Origin: Rufibacter immobilis | GTDB taxonomy: Bacteria > Bacteroidota > Bacteroidia > Cytophagales > Hymenobacteraceae | Direction: 5' to 3' | Length of the DNA: 64,000 bases | Assembly: GCF_003721565.1 (NCBI RefSeq) | Contig: NZ_RJJE01000017.1 | Coordinates: forward strand, 496,001-560,000 | In this document: positions 53,760 to 62,410 of the stretch, one piece after another | Layout: every line of letters starts with the position of its first letter | How positions within the stretch are numbered: position 1 is the first letter of the stretch | Made by a program: the position numbers and the translations under genes | The notes under the pieces: generated by a model | Databases searched by the model: none | What the model was told of the DNA's origin: nothing | Seen by the model: the letters and a program-made list of their open reading frames with translations, nothing else

Positions 53760-53767
53760 TATTTTTG
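53760..53767 (+). promoter_or_regulatory. Possible -7 box very close to a start codon
   Basis: TATTTTTG, exact consensus, ending 5 bases before ATG 53772. If real, the mRNA would be nearly leaderless. Confidence 0.35.
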
Positions 53768-53771
53768 GGCA

Positions 53772-54227
53772 ATGGAACAACTTTCTCTGCCCGCATATTC
53801 CCACAAACTTAAGGATTCTGAAGGGAAAACATTTATTCTGGACCAGGTAAGGCGCAAATATGTAGTGTTAACCCCAGAGGAATGGGTGCGGCAGCATGTG
53901 ATCCATTTTCTACACCAGTACCTAGGTTATCCGCTTTCGCTCATGAGTGTGGAAAGGGGCACCAAGTACAACGCGCTGCAGAAACGCACCGACCTTAGAA
54001 TCTATACCACCGCCGGGTCTCCGCTTCTGTTGGTGGAGTGCAAGGCCGCCCACGTGCCTATTACGGATGCTACCGTACGGCAGGTTGCCGTGTACAACCA
54101 AACGGTTGCCGCACCTTATTTAATGGTAAGCAATGGCCTGCAACATTACTGTTGGCACGTGAACCCGCAGAGTAAGCAGATAACTCCTATCTCAGTTTTG
54201 CCTTCTTTTTCAGAAATTAGCCTCTAA
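53772..54227 (+). CDS. Small HsdR-N-like (type I restriction R-subunit N-domain) protein
   Basis: 151 aa from ATG 53772. It matches the stand-alone HsdR N-terminal-like domain: YVVLTPEEWVRQHVIHFL, then a PD-(D/E)XK-like core with RTDLRIYT and LLVECKA (Asp and Glu-X-Lys). No helicase follows, so it is not a restriction enzyme by itself. Such single-domain proteins are common in Bacteroidota chromosomes, function unknown. Its last codons (SFSEISL) and stop lie in a palindromic repeat. Confidence 0.85.
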   Translation: MEQLSLPAYSHKLKDSEGKTFILDQVRRKYVVLTPEEWVRQHVIHFLHQYLGYPLSLMSVERGTKYNALQKRTDLRIYTTAGSPLLLVECKAAHVPITDATVRQVAVYNQTVAAPYLMVSNGLQHYCWHVNPQSKQITPISVLPSFSEISL

Positions 54228-54231
54228 ACGC
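54205..54231. repeat. 3'-end palindromic element, copy 26 (half copy), encoding a protein C-terminus
   Basis: CTTTTTCAGAAATTAGCC then TCTAAACGC; it supplies the last residues and stop codon of the HsdR-N-like gene. Confidence 0.65.
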
Positions 54232-54282
54232 AAATTAATGTTGTTCAAAGAACTCATAGCTGAACGGTTTTTGTAGAATGTG

Positions 54283-54334
54283 CTATAAAAAGAAAGGCCT
54301 CCTGTTACTGGAACAGGAGGCCTTTCTTTTTATA
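54283..54334. terminator. Strong bidirectional terminator between HsdR-N-like and ald genes
   Basis: Perfect 23-bp stem beginning TATAAAAAGAAAGGCCTCC, loop ACTGG; 7 bases past the ald stop. Confidence 0.94.
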
Positions 54335-54341
54335 GGGCAAA

Positions 54342-55457
54342 CTAAGCTAATACTTCCGCTACGTCTGTCAATGGAAGGTTGAAGGCTTCAGCAACACCTG
54401 GATACACCACTTTGCCGTCTACCACGTTCAAGCCAAGCTTCAGCTCGTCGCGCTCAATGCAGGCTTGTTTCCAGCCTTTGTTGGCCAGTAATAGAGCGTA
54501 AGGCAATGTGGCATTAGTCAGCGCAAGGGTAGAGGTGTAAGGTACCGCACCTGGCATGTTGGCTACGCAGTAGTGTACCACATCATCAATGATGAACGTT
54601 GGGTTCTCGTGCGTGGTTGGTTTACAGGTTTCAATGCAACCGCCTTGGTCAACGGCAACGTCTACCAACACCGTACCTGCCTTCATGTCTTTCAACATGT
54701 CGCGGGTGATGAGGTGAGGAGCTTTGGCACCTGGTATCAGTACCGCACCAATAATAAGATCAGCGGTTTTAATGGCCGCCTTGATATTGTAGTGGTTAGA
54801 CATGACCGTAGTCACGTTGGCTGGCATGATATCATCCAACTCGCGCAGACGCTTCAGGCTGATGTCCATGATGGTCACATTGGCCCCGAAACCAGCCGCG
54901 ATTTTAGCTGCTTGGGTACCCACAATACCACCACCTAAGATTAATACATTGGCTGGTTGTACGCCTGGTACGCCACCTAACAGAATTCCGCGTCCTTTCA
55001 AGGGTTTCTCCAGATACTTGGCACCTTCCTGCGGAGCCATACGGCCTGCTACTTCACTCATAGGAACCAGCAAAGGCAGAGAGCGGTCTTTCAGCTCAAC
55101 GGTTTCATAGGCAAGGCAAGTGGCTTTGCGTTCAATCATAGCGCGAGTAAGCGGCTCATAAGAAGCAAAGTGGAAATAGGTGAATAATAATTGGCCTTCC
55201 TTGATAAGGCTATATTCCTGCTCAATCGGCTCTTTTACTTTTACGATCATGTCGGCGATGCCGTACACTTCTTCAATGGTAGGAAGAACGGTAGCGCCGG
55301 CAGAACGGTACTCCTCGTCCTGGAAGCCACTGCCTTCACCGGCGGTAGCCTGTACATAGACCGTGTGCCCGTTCTTTACAAATTCCGCCACGCCTCCGGG
55401 GGTAAGGGCCACGCGGTTTTCGTTGTTTTTTATCTCCTTTGGAAGACCAATAATCAT
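54342..55457 (-). CDS. ald: Alanine dehydrogenase
   Basis: 371 aa from ATG 55457. N-terminal [22 protein letters not shown], catalytic KVKEP (Lys) and the second active-site region TYFHFA, the NAD-binding [24 protein letters not shown], and [21 protein letters not shown]. Interconverts L-alanine and pyruvate with NAD(H). Normal length. Monocistronic. Confidence 0.95.
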   Translation of the reverse strand: MIIGLPKEIKNNENRVALTPGGVAEFVKNGHTVYVQATAGEGSGFQDEEYRSAGATVLPTIEEVYGIADMIVKVKEPIEQEYSLIKEGQLLFTYFHFASYEPLTRAMIERKATCLAYETVELKDRSLPLLVPMSEVAGRMAPQEGAKYLEKPLKGRGILLGGVPGVQPANVLILGGGIVGTQAAKIAAGFGANVTIMDISLKRLRELDDIMPANVTTVMSNHYNIKAAIKTADLIIGAVLIPGAKAPHLITRDMLKDMKAGTVLVDVAVDQGGCIETCKPTTHENPTFIIDDVVHYCVANMPGAVPYTSTLALTNATLPYALLLANKGWKQACIERDELKLGLNVVDGKVVYPGVAEAFNLPLTDVAEVLA

Positions 55458-55610
55458 TTTGCAGATTTTTATAGAGTGGTGAAAAAGTGCGTAAATATAC
55501 ACCAAGCTCCTATCAATATAGCAACTTTTGAGGCTAATTAAATTAACGTTTGTTAGGAGATAGCCGTTTTAGGCACCTTTTTAGCAAATATCATCAGATT
55601 TGTTCCTCTT

Positions 55611-55709
55611 ATGAAATGTGTAGGAGCTACCTTGTTTATGCTGCTGTCTTGGAGTAACACTGATAGGGCTTCCTCTACTAGTGCTGTTTCTATTTTACTA
55701 ATAAGCTAA
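55611..55709 (+). CDS. Possible 32-aa small protein
   Basis: ATG 55611 to TAA 55709, beginning MKCVGATLFMLLSWS, with a short hydrophobic N-terminus. A perfect hairpin terminator starts 5 bases after the stop, suggesting a transcript ends here. No promoter box found; may be chance. Confidence 0.3.
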   Translation: MKCVGATLFMLLSWSNTDRASSTSAVSILLIS

Positions 55710-55713
55710 AATA

Positions 55714-55743
55714 GAAACGCCCTGCTTTGTAGCAGGGCGTTTC
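55714..55743. terminator. Hairpin terminator after the 32-codon frame
   Basis: GAAACGCCCTGCT and AGCAGGGCGTTTC with a TTGT loop. Confidence 0.75.
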
Positions 55744-55830
55744 TTAAGACTGAAGTAATAGTTTTACTAGTGTCGTTCTAAGTTTAAATTTATCGGCTGT
55801 ATAATCTATTGATTATCAGTATTTATAAAT

Positions 55831-55858
55831 AAAAAAAGGCAGTAGCTGTGCCACTGCC
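55831..55858 (-). terminator. DUF1573 gene terminator
   Basis: GGCAGT and ACTGCC arms plus G-C inner pairs, followed on the minus strand by seven T's; 28 bases past the stop. Confidence 0.8.
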
Positions 55859-55886
55859 ATTAGTACAAAATAAAACTATGAAAAAA

Positions 55887-56681
55887 CTATTTAAAAGGCA
55901 CAGACGCCTTATTGATCTTTACGCTGCTTTGCTTTGCTAAGCTTTCTACCACTTTGGCCTTAAGAGTAAGGGTGGCGGCAGTACCTGTGATGTCGTTAGA
56001 AACTAAGGTTACTGTCTCAATTCTGTCCTGTAACACCTGCGGGCTGTAGATAAGTTCCAATTTTGCAGACTGACCTGCTTTTACCACAGATGGGCTCATT
56101 TTGTAAGCAATACAGTTGCAGGCGGCTTGTATACCTGTAATGTTTAGATCAGACTTCCCTGTGTTTTTCACAGTGAATTTGGCAGTGGCTTTCTGGCCTT
56201 TTTCTAATTTACCGAAATCAAAGGTGGTGCTGGTAAAATCCACTTTAGGGGAGTTGGCGATTTCTTCTGCAGACGCAGCCGGGGCGGGGGCAACAGCGGC
56301 AGATTTCTGCACTACTGTACCTTTGATAAACAGAGAAATAGACTCTGGCTGACCGTTAGAAGTGACCGTTAAAGTTTTGTTAAAGGCCCCTGGGCGACCT
56401 GCACTGTTATAGCCCGCTTTCACTACGCCGGTTTTACCTGGCAGAATGGCTTCTTTGGGCCACTCTGGGGTAGTACAGCCGCAGGAAGCCTGCACGTGTG
56501 AAATAGTTACCGGTTGGTTACCGGTATTCTTGAATTTGAATTCGTAAATGGCTTGTACCCCTTCAGTTACGTTGCCAAAATCATGTAAGTCTTTCTCAAA
56601 AGTCAGCACGCCTTGTGCTGAGACCATTCCTTGAGAGAGCACTACCAGTGCCAATGCCAGAAAAAGATAAATTTTTTTCAT
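55887..56681 (-). CDS. Secreted protein with two DUF1573 domains
   Basis: 264 aa with signal peptide ending GMVSAQ. Two Ig-like ASPM-SPD-2-Hydin/DUF1573 domains: the first (about 25-125) with HDFGNVTEG, FKNTGNQPVTISHVQASCGCT; the second (about 148-250) with FDFGKLEKGQKATAKFTVKNTGKSDLNITGIQAACNC. An Ala/Pro linker joins them. Periplasmic or exported; function unknown though common in Bacteroidota. Divergent from the E1 gene with its own promoter. Confidence 0.9.
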   Translation of the reverse strand: MKKIYLFLALALVVLSQGMVSAQGVLTFEKDLHDFGNVTEGVQAIYEFKFKNTGNQPVTISHVQASCGCTTPEWPKEAILPGKTGVVKAGYNSAGRPGAFNKTLTVTSNGQPESISLFIKGTVVQKSAAVAPAPAASAEEIANSPKVDFTSTTFDFGKLEKGQKATAKFTVKNTGKSDLNITGIQAACNCIAYKMSPSVVKAGQSAKLELIYSPQVLQDRIETVTLVSNDITGTAATLTLKAKVVESLAKQSSVKINKASVPFK

Positions 56682-56729
56682 AATTTTTAGATGATTTGCT
56701 TCGGTTTTGCTGCCTAGCTACAGGCAAAA

Positions 56730-56764
56730 CAAAAATAGAAAAAATAAGTTCGGATAGCTACAAA
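56730..56764 (-). promoter_or_regulatory. Promoter of the DUF1573 gene
   Basis: Minus strand: TTTG at 56764-56761, 23-bp spacer, TATTTTTG at 56737-56730. Fits the TTG-N17-23-TAnnTTTG form; about 49 bases before the start. Confidence 0.5.
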
Positions 56765-56800
56765 TATTGTGTATTGCTTGCTAACGTATGTTAGTTAAAT

Positions 56801-56831
56801 TTGAAAATGGCTGAAAACTTAGTTAGTTTTG
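56801..56831 (+). promoter_or_regulatory. Promoter of the fused E1 gene
   Basis: TTG at 56801-56803, 20-bp spacer, TAGTTTTG at 56824-56831; 37 bases before the ATG. The best promoter match in the window. Confidence 0.6.
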
Positions 56832-56868
56832 GCTTTAAAAATCCTTTTAGGACCTTATAAAAGAACGC

Positions 56869-59280
56869 ATGCAAACCGTTGAACGGATCAATCACCTTTC
56901 CCTTACCAGAGAAGAGATGTTGCAGGACTATCGCATCGCCTGCGAGAGTCGGCAGGCCAGTTTAACCGGCCGAAAGGAAGTGTTCATGGGCAAAGCCAAG
57001 TTTGGGATTTTCGGAGACGGGAAGGAAGTAGCTCAATTGGCCATGGCCAAATTTTTCCGTCCCGGCGATTTCCGCTCAGGATATTACCGTGACCAAACCT
57101 TTATGTTTGCCATTGGGGAACTGACCGTCCAGCAGTTTTTCGCGCAGCTATACGCCCACACAGATGTGGAGCAGGAGCCTTCCACGGCGGGCCGCAGCAT
57201 GACGGGCCATTTCGGTACCCGGCTGCTAGACGAGGAGGGAAAATGGAAGCCTCAGACTACCTCCAAAAATTCCTCAGCAGATATTTCTCCCACCGGAGCG
57301 CAGATGCCTCGTTTGGTAGGGCTGGCTTATGCTTCCAAATTATATAGAGAGAACCCTGAGTTGCACCAATTCACTGATTTCTCCATTAACGGGAATGAAA
57401 TTGCCTTCGGGACCATAGGGAACGCCTCTACTTCTGAAGGAGTTTTCTTTGAAGCCATCAATGCCGGTGGTGTCTTGCAGGTGCCCATGTTAGTTTCTGT
57501 GTGGGATGATGGCTATGGTATTTCGGTGCCAGCCCAATATCAAACCACCAAAAGCAGCATTTCTGAGATCTTGGCTGGCTTTCAACGCGAAGCCCCGGGG
57601 GAACAAGGCTATGAGATCTTCAAGGTAAAAGGCTGGGATTACGCTGGGCTCTGCGAAGTATACCATAAAGCTACGCAAGTTTGCCGTGAGCAGCACGTAC
57701 CTGTGCTTATCCACGTGGAAGAGGTAACGCAACCGCAGGGGCACTCTACCTCAGGCTCGCACGAGCGCTATAAGTCTAAAGAGCGCTTGGCTTGGGAAGA
57801 AGAGTACGACTGTATTAAGCAGATGCGCAACTGGCTTATCTCCAACGGCTACGCAGACCATGCAGAATTAAACCAGATTGAAGCTGAGGCGAAAGAGGCC
57901 GTGAAAATTGCCCGCGCCAATGCCTGGAATTCTTTCAATGCCGCTATTCAGGAAGACCATCAGCAATGTCTGCACTTGCTGGAGCAGCTGTCGGCAAGCA
58001 TGGAACAGAATGCCTCTGAAATAGCTTCTCTGCGCGATGAACTGCACAAAACTGTCAATCCCCTGCGCTCAGATGCAATCAGAACAGCCCGTCGGGCCTT
58101 ACGCATTGCCCGTACTGTGAAAACGGCGGCCAAGCGCGACCTGGTGAAGTGGTTGGAAGCGGTACAGGGAGAAAACGCGGAACGTTATAATTCTTACCTC
58201 TACAGCCAGTCAGATGAGTCTGCCCTGTTGGTGGAGGAAATTAAGCCGGAATACACAGAGAACAGCCCCTTGGTAGATGCCCGCGAGGTATTACAAGCCT
58301 GTTTTGATGCCGCTCTGGCCCGTGAGCCCCGTCTGTTCGCCATTGGTGAGGACGTTGGGAAGATTGGGGATGTGAACCAAGCATTTGCCGGTTTGCAGGA
58401 AAAGTACGGTGAGCTTCGTGTCACTGACACAGGTATTAGGGAGTGTACCATTGTAGGACAGGGGATTGGCGCGGCTCTGCGTGGTTTACGTCCTATTGCC
58501 GAAATCCAGTACCTGGATTACCTGCTCTACGCCATCCAGATTCTGAGCGATGATGTGGCTAGTCTCCAGTATCGCACCAAGGGTGGGCAGAAAGCGCCGC
58601 TGATTATCAGAACCCGCGGGCACCGTCTGGAAGGGGTTTGGCACTCTGGTTCTCCCATGGGCATGATTCTGCACAGCCTGCGCGGCATGCACGTGTTGGT
58701 GCCCCGCAACATGACCCAGGCCGCTGGTTTCTACAACCTGCTCCTGAAGTCAGATGAGCCGGCCCTGGTGGTGGAATGCCTCAATGGCTATCGTTTAAAA
58801 GAAAGAATCCCCGTCAATATTGGTGAATTCACTGTGCCACTGGGCCAGCCCGAGATCCTGAGAAAAGGAACCGATATCACTATTGTAACCTATGGTTCAA
58901 TGTGTCGTGTAGTAATGGAAGCCGCTGAACAACTTCAGTCTGTAGGCATCTCTGCCGAAGTGATTGACGTTCAGACGCTGCTTCCGTTTGACTTGGAGCA
59001 TACCATCACAGACTCTATCCGGAAAACCAACCGTGTATTGTTTACCGATGAAGACGTTTCTGGCGGAGCCACCGGTTTCATGATGCAGAAGGTAGTTGAT
59101 GAGCAGGAAGCCTGGCGCTGGTTAGATTCTAAGCCGGTGGCGCTCGCGGCGCAGGACCACAGACCTTCTTACTCTACAGACGGAGACTACTTCTCTAAAC
59201 CAAGCATAGAAGATGTGTTTGAAACCGCTTATGCCATCCTGCACGAAGCAGATCCGGCTGCGTTTCCTTCTTTATACTAA
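56869..59280 (+). CDS. Fused 2-oxoacid dehydrogenase E1 (alpha and beta in one chain)
   Basis: 803 aa. The N-terminal half is E1 alpha: YYRDQTFMFAIGE, RSMTGHFG, a TPP site around INGNEIAFGTIGNASTSEG and VSVWDDGYGISVP. Residues about 455-803 are E1 beta: FAIGEDVGKIGDVNQAFAGL, RVTDTGIRE, GLRPIAEIQYLDYLLYA and VIDVQTLLPFDLE. Most likely the branched-chain 2-oxoacid (2-oxoisovalerate) dehydrogenase, the usual role of this fusion in Bacteroidota; a pyruvate-type substrate cannot be excluded. E2 and E3 are not adjacent. Confidence 0.93.
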   Translation: MQTVERINHLSLTREEMLQDYRIACESRQASLTGRKEVFMGKAKFGIFGDGKEVAQLAMAKFFRPGDFRSGYYRDQTFMFAIGELTVQQFFAQLYAHTDVEQEPSTAGRSMTGHFGTRLLDEEGKWKPQTTSKNSSADISPTGAQMPRLVGLAYASKLYRENPELHQFTDFSINGNEIAFGTIGNASTSEGVFFEAINAGGVLQVPMLVSVWDDGYGISVPAQYQTTKSSISEILAGFQREAPGEQGYEIFKVKGWDYAGLCEVYHKATQVCREQHVPVLIHVEEVTQPQGHSTSGSHERYKSKERLAWEEEYDCIKQMRNWLISNGYADHAELNQIEAEAKEAVKIARANAWNSFNAAIQEDHQQCLHLLEQLSASMEQNASEIASLRDELHKTVNPLRSDAIRTARRALRIARTVKTAAKRDLVKWLEAVQGENAERYNSYLYSQSDESALLVEEIKPEYTENSPLVDAREVLQACFDAALAREPRLFAIGEDVGKIGDVNQAFAGLQEKYGELRVTDTGIRECTIVGQGIGAALRGLRPIAEIQYLDYLLYAIQILSDDVASLQYRTKGGQKAPLIIRTRGHRLEGVWHSGSPMGMILHSLRGMHVLVPRNMTQAAGFYNLLLKSDEPALVVECLNGYRLKERIPVNIGEFTVPLGQPEILRKGTDITIVTYGSMCRVVMEAAEQLQSVGISAEVIDVQTLLPFDLEHTITDSIRKTNRVLFTDEDVSGGATGFMMQKVVDEQEAWRWLDSKPVALAAQDHRPSYSTDGDYFSKPSIEDVFETAYAILHEADPAAFPSLY

Positions 59281-59285
59281 TTCAC

Positions 59286-59352
59286 TGTCTTTCGCATAAA
59301 AGCCGGGGGCTGCTTTCAATAAAGCAGCCCCCGGCTTTTATGCGAAAGACAG
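59286..59352. terminator. Very long perfect hairpin terminator between convergent genes
   Basis: Thirty-two paired bases starting CTGTCTTTCGCATAAAAGCC with a CAAT loop. It serves both the E1 gene and the minus-strand lipoprotein gene. It is not a member of the CGTTTAG family. Confidence 0.95.
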
Positions 59353-59361
59353 ATAGTTAAC

Positions 59362-59931
59362 CTATTGTTTAGAGAAAAGAATCACTTCTGAGGTAGTAAC
59401 CGTAGGACTTTCATTGTGGCTTCTGTCCAAGATTTTTACATCAAAGCGGATGGTGTCTCCGGCTCTTAAAGGGTAGAAAGAATCTCTGGGGTTGTCAAAA
59501 ATATTTAAGCTGTATCTGATATCGCCCTCCAGAGGCTCCTGCCGCTCAATGGTTGAGACTCTTGGGAAGCGGCTATGGAAGACTAGCGGTGTAGTCCCCG
59601 GATAAAGTACCCGCTCATACTGCCCATTCACTTTCTTGTAGATATTGCAAAAAATATTGTTGAAGTAGGGATCTCTGCTGGAAAAAGGCGGTTGTATATC
59701 TTTTGGGAATATGGTTTCAGATAAACCTAAATCTCCATCGCCGTCCTGAAACCGAACTACCAGAATAAGCGAATCGTAGATCACATTCTGCGGATTCCGC
59801 AACGTGCGCTGCTCTATATCTCTAAAGGTAAGGGTAGGGGCTAGGTCAAACTCAGGCTCGTCATAGCAGCTGCTTAAGCCCAGAGAACCAAACACAAAAG
59901 CTAAACCTAAAAAGAGTCTATGTTTCTTCAT
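59362..59931 (-). CDS. Lipoprotein of unknown function
   Basis: 189 aa from ATG 59931. Lipoprotein signal (LGLSSC, then YDEPEFD). Beta-rich body with FQDGDGDLGLSE, a calcium-binding-like Asp-rich loop, and VILFSKQ at the end; similar to the short uncharacterised lipoproteins of Cytophagales. Function unknown. Confidence 0.8.
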   Translation of the reverse strand: MKKHRLFLGLAFVFGSLGLSSCYDEPEFDLAPTLTFRDIEQRTLRNPQNVIYDSLILVVRFQDGDGDLGLSETIFPKDIQPPFSSRDPYFNNIFCNIYKKVNGQYERVLYPGTTPLVFHSRFPRVSTIERQEPLEGDIRYSLNIFDNPRDSFYPLRAGDTIRFDVKILDRSHNESPTVTTSEVILFSKQ

Positions 59932-60009
59932 AGCATAATTATGTGCTTCTAAGGTACAAATCCTAACGCGCACTTACTTACTTTGTTGTAAATTTTACTA
60001 TCAACTCCC

Positions 60010-61002
60010 ATGGGATTTGCCCAAGAATATAAGAAAGATATCCTTCAGAAAGGTCCGCAGGATTTCCATGCCGCCGCTCTTGATCTGTTCCAGTACCAAG
60101 CTAACCATAATGCTGTTTACAAAGAATACCTCCATTTCCTGAAGATAAACCCAGCGGAGGTGCGGCACCTGCATCAAATTCCTTTCCTGCCAATTGAATT
60201 CTTTAAGACGCATACAGTGCAGTCTCATGCTTTTGAGCCGCAGGTAATTTTTAAAAGCAGCGGAACCACCTTACAGCAACGGAGCCAACATATGGTAGCT
60301 GATGCCGAGTTCTACAAAAAACACGCACAGGCCCTATTTGAGGAAACTTATGGTGTGCTGAAGGAATGTGTGGTGCTGGCGCTGCTGCCATCTTACCTGG
60401 AGCAGGGAGATTCTTCTCTGGTCATGATGGTAGACCATTTTATACAGGCCACCGGACAAACCCAGGAAGGCTTTTATCTCAGAAACCACGCAGATCTGCG
60501 GCAGGCAGTGCAGGAAGCCAAAACTAACGGACAAAAGGTGTATCTGTTTGGGGTAACGTATGCATTGCTGGACCTGGCGGAGGAGGTAACCCCAAATGAA
60601 TTTTCTGGCGTCACTATCTTTGAGACCGGTGGTATGAAAGGCCGACGCAAGGAAATGGTGCGCGAAGAACTGCACCACGCTTTGAAAGCCGCTTTTGGGG
60701 TGGATGCCATCCATTCTGAATACGGCATGACTGAGCTACTTTCCCAGGCCTATTCTACCGGCGAGGGTATTTTTACGCCGTCCCGCACGCTGCGGGTGCT
60801 GGTGCGGGAAGTCAATGATCCTTTCTCCGTGAGCAGTGAGGCGGGCTCCGGAGGGGTAAACGTGATTGACTTGGCCAATGTAGATTCCTGCGCCTTTATT
60901 GAAACCAAGGACCTGGGCAAACTTTACCCCGATGGCTCCTTTGAGATTTTGGGTCGGTTTGACAACGCCGACATCAGGGGCTGCAACTTGCTGGTGGGGT
61001 AG
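60010..61002 (+). CDS. LuxE-like acyl-protein synthetase domain protein
   Basis: 330 aa. LuxE/acyl-activating fold: IFKSSGTT (phosphate loop), FETGGMKGRRKEMVREELH, HSEYGMTELLSQAYS (adenylate-forming YGMTE motif) and GRFDNADIRGC. It should adenylate and transfer an acyl group, but the lux fatty-acid reductase genes are absent. Found widely in Bacteroidota; possibly linked to lipid or surface polymer synthesis. Monocistronic, convergent with the response regulator. Confidence 0.88.
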   Translation: MGFAQEYKKDILQKGPQDFHAAALDLFQYQANHNAVYKEYLHFLKINPAEVRHLHQIPFLPIEFFKTHTVQSHAFEPQVIFKSSGTTLQQRSQHMVADAEFYKKHAQALFEETYGVLKECVVLALLPSYLEQGDSSLVMMVDHFIQATGQTQEGFYLRNHADLRQAVQEAKTNGQKVYLFGVTYALLDLAEEVTPNEFSGVTIFETGGMKGRRKEMVREELHHALKAAFGVDAIHSEYGMTELLSQAYSTGEGIFTPSRTLRVLVREVNDPFSVSSEAGSGGVNVIDLANVDSCAFIETKDLGKLYPDGSFEILGRFDNADIRGCNLLVG

Positions 61003-61041
61003 CGTTTAGCGGCTCTTTTTTCAGAATTTGCCTTAAAACGG
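61003..61041. repeat. 3'-end palindromic element, copy 27 (asymmetric)
   Basis: CGTTTAGCGGCTCTTTTTTCAG then AATTTGCCTTAAAACGG, directly after the stop TAG of the LuxE-like gene. Confidence 0.75.
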
Positions 61042-61088
61042 AATCGGCTCCTAATGATCAATTGGGAGCCGATTCCGTTTAAAAAAAA
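61036..61088. terminator. Shared terminator of the LuxE-like and response-regulator genes
   Basis: AAACGGAATCGGCTCC and GGAGCCGATTCCGTTT around a 13-nt loop, with A/T runs outside. Confidence 0.88.
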
Positions 61089-61098
61089 GGAAGTAGTT

Positions 61099-62253
61099 CT
61101 ACTTGGCGTAGGCGCGGGCATCTTCTTCTGTGATAGTGTCTTCGCTCATAATGACCAAGCGTTCTACCACGTTTCTGAGCTCGCGCACGTTGCCGCGCCA
61201 ATCCAGGCCTTGAAGGTAGGTAAGCGCTTCCGGCGATATTTTCTTGGGCTTATTGCCATAGTCGCGGGCTACGTCTTGCAGGAACTTGTTCACCAGATCA
61301 GGAATGTCTTCGCGGCGTTCGTTCAGTGGGGGCACGTGGATGAGGATCACGCTCAGGCGGTGGTACAAGTCTTCCCGGAAGTTCTTGGCCTCAATTTCCT
61401 CCAGCAGGTTTTTATTGGTAGCCGCTACCACACGCACATCCACCGTAATGTCTTTGTCGCCGCCCACGCGGGTGATTTTATGCTCTTGCAGCGCCCGAAG
61501 CACCTTGGCCTGCGCCGAAAGGCTCATGTCGCCAATCTCGTCCAGAAACAGGGTACCACCGTTGGCCTGCTCAAATTTGCCTATGCGCTGCTTTACCGCC
61601 GAGGTGAAAGAACCTTTCTCGTGGCCGAACAATTCGCTTTCAATCAATTCACTGGGAATGGCGGCGCAGTTCACTTCCACCAACGGGCCGCTGGCGCGGT
61701 TGCTTTGCTCGTGCAGCGAGCGGGCCACCAGCTCTTTCCCGGCGCCATTGGGGCCCGTGATGAGCACGCGGGCATCTGTGGGGGCTACTTTGGCAACCGC
61801 CGATTTTACTTTGCCTAACGCTCCAGAGGTACCTACCATCTCATAGGTCTTGGAGATCTTTTTCTTCAGCGTCTTAGTCTCAGTGACCAGCGTGGCCTTG
61901 TCCAAAGCATTGCGCACCGACACGAGGAGCCGGTTCAGGTCCGGTGGTTTCACCAGGAAGTCATAGGCGCCTTTCTTGGTGGCCTCTACGGCGGTGTCAA
62001 TGGTGCCGTGGGCCGAAATCATGATAAAAGGGGTGTCTGGAGCCAGAACAGTGGCGCGTTCCAGTACTTCCATGCCGTCCATTTTAGGCATTTTGATGTC
62101 ACAGAGCACCACGTCGTATTTACTTTTCTGCAGCAGATCAATGCCGCGCTCGCCGTCCTCGGCCTCGTCTACGGTATAGTTTTCGTATTCCAGAATTTCT
62201 TTGAGGGTGTAGCGGATGCTACGCTCGTCATCAATGATCAGAATCTTGGGCAT
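61099..62253 (-). CDS. Sigma-54-type response regulator without a DNA-binding domain
   Basis: 384 aa. Receiver domain 1-120 with phosphoacceptor Asp52 (LCDIKMPKMDG) and Lys in FLVKPPD. AAA+ domain about 140-365: Walker A is GPNGAGKE, Walker B GGTLFLDEIGD, arginine finger region REDLYHRLSV. The sigma-54 contact loop GAFTGA is replaced by GSFTSA (214-219). The protein stops after AAA+ (ITEEDARAYAK) with no Fis-type HTH, unlike NtrC (about 470 aa). It may act from solution or through a partner. No histidine kinase is adjacent. Confidence 0.9.
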   Translation of the reverse strand: MPKILIIDDERSIRYTLKEILEYENYTVDEAEDGERGIDLLQKSKYDVVLCDIKMPKMDGMEVLERATVLAPDTPFIMISAHGTIDTAVEATKKGAYDFLVKPPDLNRLLVSVRNALDKATLVTETKTLKKKISKTYEMVGTSGALGKVKSAVAKVAPTDARVLITGPNGAGKELVARSLHEQSNRASGPLVEVNCAAIPSELIESELFGHEKGSFTSAVKQRIGKFEQANGGTLFLDEIGDMSLSAQAKVLRALQEHKITRVGGDKDITVDVRVVAATNKNLLEEIEAKNFREDLYHRLSVILIHVPPLNERREDIPDLVNKFLQDVARDYGNKPKKISPEALTYLQGLDWRGNVRELRNVVERLVIMSEDTITEEDARAYAK

Positions 62254-62331
62254 GTGTGTCTTCTTTACGGTCCGAACGGTTAAAGTTCGTGAATTATTTG
62301 AGACGGATACGGGAGAAACAACGTTGTGGAT

Positions 62332-62369
62332 GTTTTAGGGCTAATTCTGGAAAAAGAGCCGCTAAACGC
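62332..62369. repeat. 3'-end palindromic element, copy 28 (asymmetric, inverted)
   Basis: GTTTTAGGGCTAATTCTGG then AAAAAGAGCCGCTAAACGC; lies head to head with copy 29. Confidence 0.75.
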
Positions 62370-62410
62370 AAACCGTTGAATACTGCGGGTAACCCTTGGC
62401 ATTACCTTGG

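Larger units (their letters stand above)
55458..55886. other. 429-bp gap with a possible tiny ORF and two terminators
   Basis: Upstream of ald and downstream of the DUF1573 gene. Holds a 32-codon plus-strand frame (55611-55709), a terminator at 55714-55743 and the DUF1573 terminator at 55831-55858. Nothing else recognised. Confidence 0.6.

Noticed and set aside
53772-54227. Type I restriction-modification system
   Set aside because: Only the small R-subunit N-domain is present; no helicase, M or S genes nearby.
60010-61002. Bioluminescence operon
   Set aside because: LuxA, LuxB, LuxC and LuxD are absent.
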